From Rosistilla oblonga (GTDB taxonomy: Bacteria > Planctomycetota > Planctomycetia > Pirellulales > Pirellulaceae): DNA of 64,000 nt. Positions within the stretch are counted from its first letter, which is position 1, and every line of letters starts with the position of its first letter. The notes beneath the pieces are model-generated. The model was not told the origin of the DNA. It searched no databases and was given only the letters and a program-made list of their open reading frames with translations. A program made the position numbers and the translations under genes. Of this stretch, positions 53,178 to 59,973 are shown piece after piece. Location: assembly GCF_007751715.1 (NCBI RefSeq), contig NZ_CP036292.1:6331339-6395338 (forward strand), in the 5' to 3' direction.

Positions 53178-53747
53178 ATGTCTGTCTCCAAGCTCCGCTA
53201 CTATCAGAACTACCGCAGTCTGCGGCAGGCCCAAGGACTCTTGGAATTGATCTCGTGCAACGACGATCTCTGGGGTCTCGATCCCGAAATCAAGCGACGG
53301 CTGGCCCGCCGAGCGCTTGCGATGCTGCAAGGCGCTCGTCCCCGCGGCCACCGACGGGCGGCTTGGTACTATCTTCGTGGGCGGGCTTGGAGCATGTTGG
53401 GGAAATACCATCGGGGGATCCGGACCTTCAGAAGGGCGGCTAAGCTGGATCCCCACCATATTGCGACCTACCTGTCGCTCGCTTGGTGTCTGAAGCGAGT
53501 CGACCGCCTGGAACAATCGATCTCGATCTTGAACCATGCGATCGCGCGAGCTCCCCACCACCCGCTGGTCCGATACAACCAAGCTTGCTACTTGAGCCTC
53601 GCTGGTCAGCCGCAGTTGGCGGCGATGGAATTGTCGATCGCGCTCGAATTAAAGCCCGACCTCCGCAGCAAAGTCGCTCGCGAGGCGGACTTCGATCCGA
53701 TCCGAAACCATCCGGCGTTCGACGCCGCCCTGCAGGTGGTCGTCTAA
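53178..53747 (+). CDS. Small TPR-repeat protein
   Basis: 189 aa, the only plus-strand gene. Residues about 50-165 contain three to four tetratricopeptide-like helix pairs: AAWYYLRGRAWSMLGKYHRG, then FRRAAKLDPHHIATYLSLAW, ILNHAIARAPHHPLVRYNQA, and QLAAMELSIALELKPDLR. The end, ADFDPIRNHPAFDAAL, is the usual final helix of bacterial TPR proteins. There is no signal peptide or membrane segment, so it is probably a cytoplasmic scaffold. No Shine-Dalgarno is evident; I chose ATG 53178 because the homology-like sequence starts soon after it. It is convergent with cpaE and divergent from giant-3. A role with the pilus or the giant proteins is possible but unsupported. Confidence 0.8.
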   Translation: MSVSKLRYYQNYRSLRQAQGLLELISCNDDLWGLDPEIKRRLARRALAMLQGARPRGHRRAAWYYLRGRAWSMLGKYHRGIRTFRRAAKLDPHHIATYLSLAWCLKRVDRLEQSISILNHAIARAPHHPLVRYNQACYLSLAGQPQLAAMELSIALELKPDLRSKVAREADFDPIRNHPAFDAALQVVV

Positions 53748-53882
53748 AAAAGAAGTCGCTCGCCAAACGAGACTGCTGACAGCAGCGGGGGCAGCATGCA
53801 CCCAAACAGCGGGGGACGGCGGAGGCGTCAGAGAACGCGGAGCGATATAAAATCGCGGCCGAGAAGATTTGGACGGGAAGCG

Positions 53883-53907
53883 AGGTGCCGCGGATCTCGC
53901 GGCACCT
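53883..53907. terminator. GC-rich hairpin between convergent TPR gene and cpaE
   Basis: A perfect 10-bp stem AGGTGCCGCG / CGCGGCACCT with a GATCT loop lies 12 nt past the cpaE stop and about 135 nt past the TPR stop. There is no U-tract on either side, so it is a terminator-like or RNA-protecting structure rather than a classic intrinsic terminator. Confidence 0.55.
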
Positions 53908-53918
53908 GCTGCCATACC

Positions 53919-55154
53919 TTAAGACTTCTTTTGCTTGCCGCCGCGCGGCCAGAAGTTCAACCAGCCGCTACTTTCGTTGACCGCAACGGCTTCGCCCGAT
54001 TCCTCCTCCTGCGTCTCTTTCGAGGAACCGCTCAACCGCTCGACCAAACCAAGCATCGCCAGCGTGATGGCGGCTTTGGGATCTTGTTCGAACAACGGCA
54101 CGCCGTTGTTGCGGACTTCGACCATCGTGCGGTAGTCGTTGGGCAATTGGGCGTAGATATCGCAACCGATCGTTTCCCGCGCCTTGCGGATGCTGATCGG
54201 GCCCGACTCCAAGCCCGCGCGGTTGACGACCACGTGGACCTTCTCTTTCAAGCCTTCATATTGCTCGAAGCTCAACAGCAGCCGAACGACGTTTCGCAGG
54301 CAGGGAACATCCAACTGGGTCACGAGGATGATCTTTGCCGCCATCTGCATCGCGGCCATATCGACTTCGGAGTAGGTCTTCGAGAGATCGATCACCAGAT
54401 GCGTGAAGGAAGCCTTCAGCAGCGTGATCACTTTTTCGATGCTGTCGCCGTTGATGATCGACATGTCTTGCAGTTCGACCGGCCGCGGCAACAGGTACAA
54501 ACCCGAGCTGTGTTTGGTCAGCGAGCGCTTCAGCAGCGTGAAGTCGAGCCGGGCGATGTTCTGGGTGACATCGGCCAGCGTGTAATCGGGGATCGAATCC
54601 AGGAAGACGTCGGCGTCGCCAACGGCTAGATCGAGGTCCATCAGCGCGACCGAGTTGCCTTCTCGCGACGCGAGCATACATCCCATGTTGACTGCAACAC
54701 TGGTTGCACCGACACCGCCAGTCGCTCCGGCGACAACGATCACTTCGCAATTGCGATTCCGCGAATCGCTGGCGCCAAATTTCTGTTCGCCGATCCGGTG
54801 CAGCGCCGCCGAAAGATCGCCTCCGCTCAACGGAAGCGTCAAAAACTCTTTCGCTCCCGCTCGCATCGACTGCAGAATCAACTGACCGCTGGTGCTGCTG
54901 CTGACGACCAACAGCGCACAATCGGGAGTTGTCGAGCGGATTGTGTTGAGCAGTTCGATTCCGCGCTCGGGGTCGCTGTCTAGCGAGACCACGCCGATAT
55001 CGGGGTGTGTTTGCGTAACGACGTCGGGAAAGAATTCGTAACGAGAACACTCCGCCTCTAGCCAAACGACATCCAGCCCCAACAACATTGCTTTGAGGTC
55101 TTCACGAGTTTTATCGTTAGGATCGACGACAGCCAAGCGGAGTACGTTAGGCAT
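53919..55154 (-). CDS. cpaE: CpaE/TadZ-like pilus localisation ATPase
   Basis: 411 aa from ATG 55154, chosen because GGTGA lies 5 nt upstream; a GTG at 55163 would add three residues. Residues 5-120 are a receiver-like domain (LAVVDPND, VVSLDSD) in which the usual KP is LP (FLTLPLS), so it is probably a pseudo-receiver. Residues about 135-360 are a ParA/MinD-like ATPase: GATGGVGATS in the Walker A position, VALMDLDLAVGDAD, and HLVIDLSKTYSEV. Both Walker lysines are missing. CpaE/TadZ positions the Tad pilus machine at the cell pole or membrane. It is the last gene of the minus-strand pilus cluster, 99 nt after cpaC. The usual next gene, the CpaF ATPase, is not present. C-terminal tail is Glu-rich then basic. 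Confidence 0.88.
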   Translation of the reverse strand: MPNVLRLAVVDPNDKTREDLKAMLLGLDVVWLEAECSRYEFFPDVVTQTHPDIGVVSLDSDPERGIELLNTIRSTTPDCALLVVSSSTSGQLILQSMRAGAKEFLTLPLSGGDLSAALHRIGEQKFGASDSRNRNCEVIVVAGATGGVGATSVAVNMGCMLASREGNSVALMDLDLAVGDADVFLDSIPDYTLADVTQNIARLDFTLLKRSLTKHSSGLYLLPRPVELQDMSIINGDSIEKVITLLKASFTHLVIDLSKTYSEVDMAAMQMAAKIILVTQLDVPCLRNVVRLLLSFEQYEGLKEKVHVVVNRAGLESGPISIRKARETIGCDIYAQLPNDYRTMVEVRNNGVPLFEQDPKAAITLAMLGLVERLSGSSKETQEEESGEAVAVNESSGWLNFWPRGGKQKKS

Positions 55155-55159
55155 GCTCT

Positions 55160-55164
55160 TCACC
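55160..55164 (-). promoter_or_regulatory. Ribosome binding site of cpaE
   Basis: GGTGA, 5 nt before ATG 55154; it favours this start over GTG 55163. Confidence 0.55.
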
Positions 55165-55253
55165 AGAGGATTCGGTATTTGTGATTAGTAAATAATACGG
55201 GGCACGGTACATGACACAGCAATCTGTCAACATGCAGCTCCAATCAATCAGGT

Positions 55254-56753
55254 TCACGGTTGCGATACAGGGGCAGTGTAGGTGCTGCTTTCTTGAACGG
55301 GGAGCGTTTGTTGCATCGCGGGGGCCAGCGGTTCGTAAACCGGCTCCTGCATGCAACCCTCTTCGTTGATGCTGTCGACACGTGGCACTTCGATGTAGCC
55401 CTTGAAGTACAGTTCGGTATCCGATGGGACCGTCGTATCGACTCCCGGTCCACCCGGCATCACTTCGTGTGGATCCATCGCATCGACCAGTTCCGGCGTT
55501 ACGGTGACTAGCAATTCGATTTCGTTTTCGACCGATTCCACATGGCGAAACAACGTTCCAATCCAGGGAACCGAGATCAGGAACGGAGGTCCCGTCGAGA
55601 TCGTTTCGGTGCGAGTCTGCAACAGACCCGCGATCGCATAGGTTTGTCCGGCTTGCATCTCGACAGCGGTTTCGACATAACGTTGCCGAATCGCGGGAAC
55701 GGTGAAGCCATTCAACGCGACGCCATTGGCATCGTCGCGTTCGCTAACCTCGGGGCGAATCTCCAATCGGACACGTCCTGGGCCGACCAAAAACGGCAGG
55801 AAGTCGACGCTAGTACCAAATTCTTCAAACGTCACCGTCGATCCACCCTGACCATCGGGCGCAATGATCGGGAATTTACCGCCGACGATAAACCGACTCG
55901 GCCGACCGTGTGTGGCGACGACGGTTGGTTCGGCCAAGATCTTGGCGCAATTGTTCTGTTGTAAAGCTCGGATCAGGAAGTCCAGCGATTCGCCGTTGCG
56001 GAGCAGACCGACCCGCGCATTGGGCGCTCCGGTTGCCACGACGCTACCGATCGAAGACTTCAACGCATCGACGGTTCCATTGATGCCGAAGGCAAACACG
56101 CTAGTCGAATTGGCGGTACCCCAGTCGAGCCCGAGGTCGCGAAGCTTGGTCCGCGAGACCTCCATGACTTTGGTGTGCAACAGAATCGTCTGCACGCCAA
56201 CAACCTTGATGTTATTGACGACCTTTGGATAAAACTGTTCGGCCACCGCCATCACGCGATCGATGTCGTCGGTATCGGTTACCGTACCGTCGATCACCGC
56301 GCCGGTCGGCAGCGGCGTGATCCGTAGACTAGCGTAGGGGAACTGAGCCTGCATGACAGTGCTCAGCTCGCGAGCGTCGCCGGTCACGATCACATCGACT
56401 GTATATAAAGTGTCGTCGACATCCCACAGATTCAACTGAGTGACACCAGCGGCTTGAGCGGAGATTTGAACCTGATTGGGCGCCACCGGATTGGCAATCA
56501 GGATCTCTTCGTTTTGAACCTGAAAACGAGGGACGACCTTTTCGAGCTTCAAGATCCGGCTCGAATTGACGATCATCTCCAACCGCTGCGTCGGCTGCGA
56601 GACGGCGTAGGTTACCGCAGAAGAAGACGATCGCGACGACGCGGCATAGGCGTCGACCGATTGTGCAAGTGCAGGCGCGCTGTTTCCAACAACACATGCG
56701 ACGATCATCATGATATGGGAGGGTGAAACACCCGCCATGGTCTGCTTGAACAT
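55254..56753 (-). CDS. cpaC: CpaC/RcpA-type Tad pilus secretin
   Basis: 499 aa. A signal peptide is visible (hydrophobic IMMIVACVVGNSAPALA, cleavage after ALA). Residues about 60-130 form the pilus/secretin N domain with LKLEKVVPRFQVQNEEILI and a LNLWDVDDT segment. A BON-like piece follows (IDGTVTDTDDIDRVMAVAEQ). The secretin core is about 190-430, with ILAEPTVVATHGRPSRFIVG, the aromatic VPWIGTLFRHVES signature near 400, and ELLVTVTPELVDAM. The protein forms the outer-membrane pore through which the Flp pilus leaves. The C-terminal 60 residues (Pro/Gln/Thr-rich) are probably disordered. ATG 56753 has AAGGA about 9 nt upstream. Eighty nt separate it from cpaB, so both are probably cotranscribed. 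Confidence 0.92.
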   Translation of the reverse strand: MFKQTMAGVSPSHIMMIVACVVGNSAPALAQSVDAYAASSRSSSSAVTYAVSQPTQRLEMIVNSSRILKLEKVVPRFQVQNEEILIANPVAPNQVQISAQAAGVTQLNLWDVDDTLYTVDVIVTGDARELSTVMQAQFPYASLRITPLPTGAVIDGTVTDTDDIDRVMAVAEQFYPKVVNNIKVVGVQTILLHTKVMEVSRTKLRDLGLDWGTANSTSVFAFGINGTVDALKSSIGSVVATGAPNARVGLLRNGESLDFLIRALQQNNCAKILAEPTVVATHGRPSRFIVGGKFPIIAPDGQGGSTVTFEEFGTSVDFLPFLVGPGRVRLEIRPEVSERDDANGVALNGFTVPAIRQRYVETAVEMQAGQTYAIAGLLQTRTETISTGPPFLISVPWIGTLFRHVESVENEIELLVTVTPELVDAMDPHEVMPGGPGVDTTVPSDTELYFKGYIEVPRVDSINEEGCMQEPVYEPLAPAMQQTLPVQESSTYTAPVSQP

Positions 56754-56833
56754 ACCTGCGCATCCTTGCGATAGGTTCTAACGAACAATTATTTCTTTAG
56801 CATGTCAGCCGGTAAACGATCCTTCGTTTCTGG

Positions 56834-57868
56834 CTAACGCGCTCGATTAATTCGATATGCTTCGTTGACAGTGCTGCTGTCTCCCGCATCGACTTGGGGA
56901 ACGCTAGCCGCTCCGGGAAGTCCCGAACTTGCATCAGGTGCAACCGCGCCAGCATCCGCCGCGGACGTCCCCGCCCCCAGCTGTGCATCGTTTGGCGCGT
57001 GCTCCTGAATCAACTCCATCGTCTGCGTTCCCTTGTTCCATCGAAATAATCGATAGCCCTTGGGAGTTAACATCTTGATGATCTCACCACCTGGCTTCTC
57101 GACCAACACCTCGGTAGGCTTTGTCTCTACCTGACCAAGTCGGCGTTCTTCAGCATAGTCATCGAGCCATTTCATGAATTCTATGCCAGCCGCATTTGGA
57201 GTGTTCGGATTAACCGGTTCATTCGGATTTCCCAACGTCAGCTGTAGCGACCCAACCTTCTTGGCCCAGTTCCAAACCCGTTCGTCCTCTTGCTTGATCA
57301 GCAACAAGATCGAACTGACCGGGCCACGTTTGGCTTTCTCTTCGGTCTCGCGACTGGTTCGCCCATCGACGGCGAAGATCTTCACGTTGCGAAACACGTC
57401 GCGGTGTGTCGTTTCCGGCACGATATCGCTCTTCTCAAAGAACCCGATCACGTTGATCCGGTCCCCCGGTTCGATCAGGTTGGCGATCCCTGGATCGCTG
57501 CCGATGCTATACGTAACGACGGTGTGCCCCGGCGGAATCCCGACGGTCGCCCGTTCGGTCGCGTCGACCACCTTTTGTTTCAGAATCGCTTCGCCCGCAT
57601 AGATGTGCTGCTTGGCGTATTTGTTTTCGATCGCCGTGACATCGGTGATCGCCCCCTCGGGCGTCTTTCCGGCCGGCCATTTCTCTAACATGATGTTGTC
57701 CGCCGCGATCTTCGCGTTCGATGGGATATCCATCGATGCGACCAAGATCTCGACCATCTTTGTCGGCTGCGCTTCGCTGCCGCTCATCACGACCTGGCTG
57801 ATTCCAACCGACGCAATCATTCCGCAACCCAGCGCGATTGCGAGCAGTATGACAGATTTGTTTCGCAT
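56834..57868 (-). CDS. cpaB: CpaB/RcpC Flp pilus assembly protein
   Basis: 344 aa from ATG 57868. An upstream TTG (57940) would add 24 residues including two Cys, without a ribosome site, so I reject it. An N-terminal membrane anchor (SVILLAIALGCGMIASVGI, about 4-25) is followed by an SAF domain (EILVASMDIPSNAKIAADNI, WPAGKTPEGAITDV) and the RcpC domain (VVTYSIGSDPGIANLIEPGD, RINVIGFFEKSD). CpaB sits in the periplasm and helps the secretin work; SAF domains are thought to bind carbohydrate or peptidoglycan. A low-complexity Ala/Asp/Gly tail ends the protein. It lies after a ~400-nt gap from cpaA and 80 nt before cpaC. Confidence 0.9.
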   Translation of the reverse strand: MRNKSVILLAIALGCGMIASVGISQVVMSGSEAQPTKMVEILVASMDIPSNAKIAADNIMLEKWPAGKTPEGAITDVTAIENKYAKQHIYAGEAILKQKVVDATERATVGIPPGHTVVTYSIGSDPGIANLIEPGDRINVIGFFEKSDIVPETTHRDVFRNVKIFAVDGRTSRETEEKAKRGPVSSILLLIKQEDERVWNWAKKVGSLQLTLGNPNEPVNPNTPNAAGIEFMKWLDDYAEERRLGQVETKPTEVLVEKPGGEIIKMLTPKGYRLFRWNKGTQTMELIQEHAPNDAQLGAGTSAADAGAVAPDASSGLPGAASVPQVDAGDSSTVNEAYRINRAR

Positions 57869-58266
57869 GATATTGGACGCCTTGGGCGTGGCTGAAAAGC
57901 CGCACGAGTCACAATGCCGTCCCGGCTCGGAACCCGACAACGTTTAGTTTTTTGATCCCATCGAACGCTTCAAAAGCGTTCCGTTCACCTGGCGTGGTAT
58001 CACGCCCAGTGTCTACTCCATTGGCAGTTCGGGTGGGTCCGCTTCAGCATTTTCCAATCGAGTCGCATAAACCAACCTTTTGGAAAACTACGCACACCCG
58101 TTGCGAGCCGAACGACCAATCGCGTCAAAACTCCCCGAGCTGGAATTTTTGGGACAAGAGGTAAGATCGGAACATTCCGCACAACCTCTCCAAACGATCA
58201 TCGGGAGTCCTTAAAGACAACCCCGATGACCAGCCCAACGCAGCTTGAATTTGCTAGCACGTTCGC
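57869..58266. other. Gene-free gap inside the pilus cluster with three stem-loops
   Basis: Three perfect inverted repeats occur between the cpaA stop and the cpaB start: GAACGCTT-CAA-AAGCGTTC (57963-57981), TTTTCCAA...TTGGAAAA (58050-58057 with 58080-58087) and TCATCGGG...CCCGATGA (58198-58205 with 58222-58229). None has a U-tract on the minus strand. They may be transcript pause, processing or partial termination sites that set the pilin/peptidase to secretin ratio. No gene is supported here. Confidence 0.5.
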
Positions 58267-58830
58267 TTAAACGAACATCCCTGCGTAAGCAAAATACAAA
58301 ATTGATCCGATTGCCATCGGAATTCCGTATGGCAACAGCTTCATCGTCGGTTTTCGCTCTCGCGCGATCGCCGCTAGCTTCTCTGGATTGCGGATCGTGA
58401 CGAACTCTTGAATGATCTGATGGAACATCGCGTAGTGCTTGAACCAGTTGCCGCTCATCGCGATCATGATCACGGCGATGATCCCGCCGACGACCGTCGT
58501 CCAGACAAACGCCCACCAGGCGGTCGAAGCACCCATCCAGGCGCCCAGGCCAGCCAACAACTTCACGTCGCCAGCTCCCATGCCGCCAACGGCACGCACA
58601 ACCAACAACAGCATCATGCCAACAAAAGTTCCTAACAGACTGTATCCCAGTCCGTTCCATCCGCTGGCCATCGCGGCGTATACCCATCCCGAAATGATGA
58701 ACGGGTAGGTCAACCAATTTGGGACCTTCAAGATCATCCCGTCGATCACGGCCGCCACGATCATCACGACGGCAACCAGCCAGACGTGCCAGTTGTACAT
58801 CAGAGATTCGATCAGTGTATTTGTATCCAT
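58267..58830 (-). CDS. cpaA: CpaA/TadV-like prepilin peptidase (A24 family)
   Basis: 187 aa polytopic membrane protein. The two catalytic aspartates of A24 aspartic prepilin peptidases are visible: Asp30 in IDGMILKVPNWLT (canonical D....IPN.LT) and Asp88 in GGMGAGDVKLLAGLG (canonical GxGD). About five to six hydrophobic segments span the chain, ending PYGIPMAIGSILYFAYAG. It cleaves the leader of the Flp prepilin encoded just upstream at 59125. The length matches short CpaA/TadV proteins without the methylase domain of PilD. Start ATG 58830, 70 nt after the stop of the 36-aa gene, follows a purine-rich GGGGGGAATAGAAG. Confidence 0.9.
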   Translation of the reverse strand: MDTNTLIESLMYNWHVWLVAVVMIVAAVIDGMILKVPNWLTYPFIISGWVYAAMASGWNGLGYSLLGTFVGMMLLLVVRAVGGMGAGDVKLLAGLGAWMGASTAWWAFVWTTVVGGIIAVIMIAMSGNWFKHYAMFHQIIQEFVTIRNPEKLAAIARERKPTMKLLPYGIPMAIGSILYFAYAGMFV

Positions 58831-58900
58831 CGTCTTCTATTCCCCCCGGAATCGATATTCTGTTTATTGCGACCGCAGCGCCCTAGGCTATCTCAGCGCG

Positions 58901-59011
58901 TTAGCGTCCCAAGGAAAACCAGCTGAACATGGCCATCACAATCGTGATGACATAGCACGCGATTTGCCATGCATGTTGGGCGGCGTCGACCGGCAGCAGC
59001 GGATAGTTCAT
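58901..59011 (-). CDS. 36-aa predicted membrane protein in the pilus cluster
   Basis: The frame from ATG 59011 to TAA 58901 encodes MNYPLLPVDAAQHAWQI, then a hydrophobic stretch ACYVITIVMAMFSWFSLGR. That gives one transmembrane segment of about 18 residues with a short hydrophilic N-terminus and a final Arg. It lies between flp and cpaA on the same strand, 113 nt after the pilin stop, with AAGAACG about 7 nt upstream as a weak ribosome site. I recognise no family. It could be a minor inner-membrane subunit of the pilus machine, or an unexpressed frame; position and single-helix character favour a real gene. Confidence 0.5.
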   Translation of the reverse strand: MNYPLLPVDAAQHAWQIACYVITIVMAMFSWFSLGR

Positions 59012-59124
59012 AGTGTTTCGTTCTTAAGTTGAAAAATCGCCGGTCACACACGGCGGCCTCAAACAGGCCACCGTGCGCTCCGACGAATCGACTCGTATTG
59101 ACGCTGGGTAACCCCAGCCGGCAA

Positions 59125-59295
59125 TTACAGGTTGTCGGCGATCTTGGTGAACTGGCTGTTCGCCTTGGTTCCGATCGTCTTCACTGTGCTCAAGCACACA
59201 ACGATGATCAATGCCATCATGACGGCGTACTCAACCGCGGTTGGTCCGTCTTCTTCCTTCAAGAAATTAACTACTTTTTCGGTGAACTTCTTCAT
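59125..59295 (-). CDS. flp: Flp-type prepilin (major pilin)
   Basis: 56 aa from ATG 59295; GGGGAAG lies 5 nt upstream. Upstream codons in frame do not look coding. MKKFTEKVVNFLKEEDG is the charged leader, cleaved after Gly by the A24 peptidase. The mature pilin begins PTAVEYAVMMALIIVVCLST, with Glu5-Tyr6 of the Flp motif and a long hydrophobic helix, then a short polar end (KTIGTKANSQFTKIADNL). Pro at mature position 1 is less usual than Ala/Ser. It would polymerise into a thin Tad pilus used for surface attachment. First gene of the cluster on the minus strand. Confidence 0.93.
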   Translation of the reverse strand: MKKFTEKVVNFLKEEDGPTAVEYAVMMALIIVVCLSTVKTIGTKANSQFTKIADNL

Positions 59296-59300
59296 CGTGT

Positions 59301-59307
59301 CTTCCCC
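59301..59307 (-). promoter_or_regulatory. Strong ribosome binding site of flp
   Basis: GGGGAAG at 5 nt from ATG 59295. It fixes the pilin start against upstream in-frame starts (59418) and fits high expression of a major pilin. Confidence 0.65.
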
Positions 59308-59836
59308 TACCAGGTAGTAACTTGCGTTACTGGAAACAAACAGTTGGTTGCACCACCGCGGTGCAATCCTCTGCAGCCTCAATCTCCTAACACCATAGGT
59401 AGCAGTGGGGCAGGACAATCAACAAGCATCGCTCGCTGACTTACCCTCTGCGCCATTGGCAGTCCGGCAATCCCAAAGGACCCGTAACTTTGCGCCCCGC
59501 CCTTTCGAACGGTTTGCCTTTTTCAAGGGAGCGTTGGCCGGCTGGACGCGTTTAATGCTTCCGCATCACGCCCAGCAACGAATCGATCTGATTCGCTCTA
59601 CAGGGAAAGTACGACACAATTCGGCTCAGTCAAAAAGAAACGATCGGGTAGTTTGCAAGGCCTCGACTAACAAACCGACCGACCAAGGGGCTCGATCGCC
59701 TGTGGATGGCCACACACAAAACCCAAAATGCCCTACATCTCGCATCCAATCGTTACAACCAACACACGCTGGCGGCCGAAGCGAACCAAAATAGAGACAT
59801 TCACTGATCGCTGGTCCAACGCAATAAAAGCAAGTC

Positions 59837-59874
59837 GGGGAAGCAGGGCGTCAAGCGCCCTGTGGGAATTCCCC
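59837..59874. repeat. Large imperfect stem-loop, REP-like
   Basis: GGGGAA + GCAGGGCG - TCAAG - CGCCCTG + TGGGAA + TTCCCC pairs as an outer 6-bp and an inner 7-bp stem (CAGGGCG 59844-59850, CGCCCTG 59856-59862). GTC/GAC extends it with a bulge. No U-tract follows. Confidence 0.5.
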
Positions 59875-59910
59875 TGACAGCGTTCCAGCTGTAGCGATGC
59901 TGCCGGTCGT

Positions 59911-59928
59911 CCGGTTGAAAGCAACCGG
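59911..59928 (-). terminator. Hairpin downstream of hemDE
   Basis: CCGGTTG-AAAG-CAACCGG, a perfect 7-bp stem with a tetraloop, about 46 nt past the hemDE stop on the minus strand. The U-tract is absent, so termination is uncertain. Confidence 0.4.
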
Positions 59929-59973
59929 AAACTCACGTCGCAGCAGAGAAAGAAGTGGCTGCCGCCGGCCGTT

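Larger units (their letters stand above)
59308..59973. other. Gene-free region upstream of flp, downstream of hemDE
   Basis: About 670 nt. It must contain the flp promoter, but I found only weak matches (minus strand TTGACT - 16 nt - TACTTT near 59630-59600). Two hairpins lie near the hemDE end (59837-59874 and 59911-59928). The plus-strand frame 59405-59794 has no recognisable protein character and is not called. Confidence 0.5.

Noticed and set aside
57869-57940. TTG start extending CpaB by 24 residues
   Set aside because: The extension contains two Cys and precedes the hydrophobic anchor in an unusual way; ATG 57868 begins the normal CpaB N-terminus.
59405-59794. 129-codon plus-strand frame upstream of flp
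   Set aside because: Low-complexity mixture of Arg/Pro/Gln, no family resemblance, and it overlaps the expected flp promoter region.
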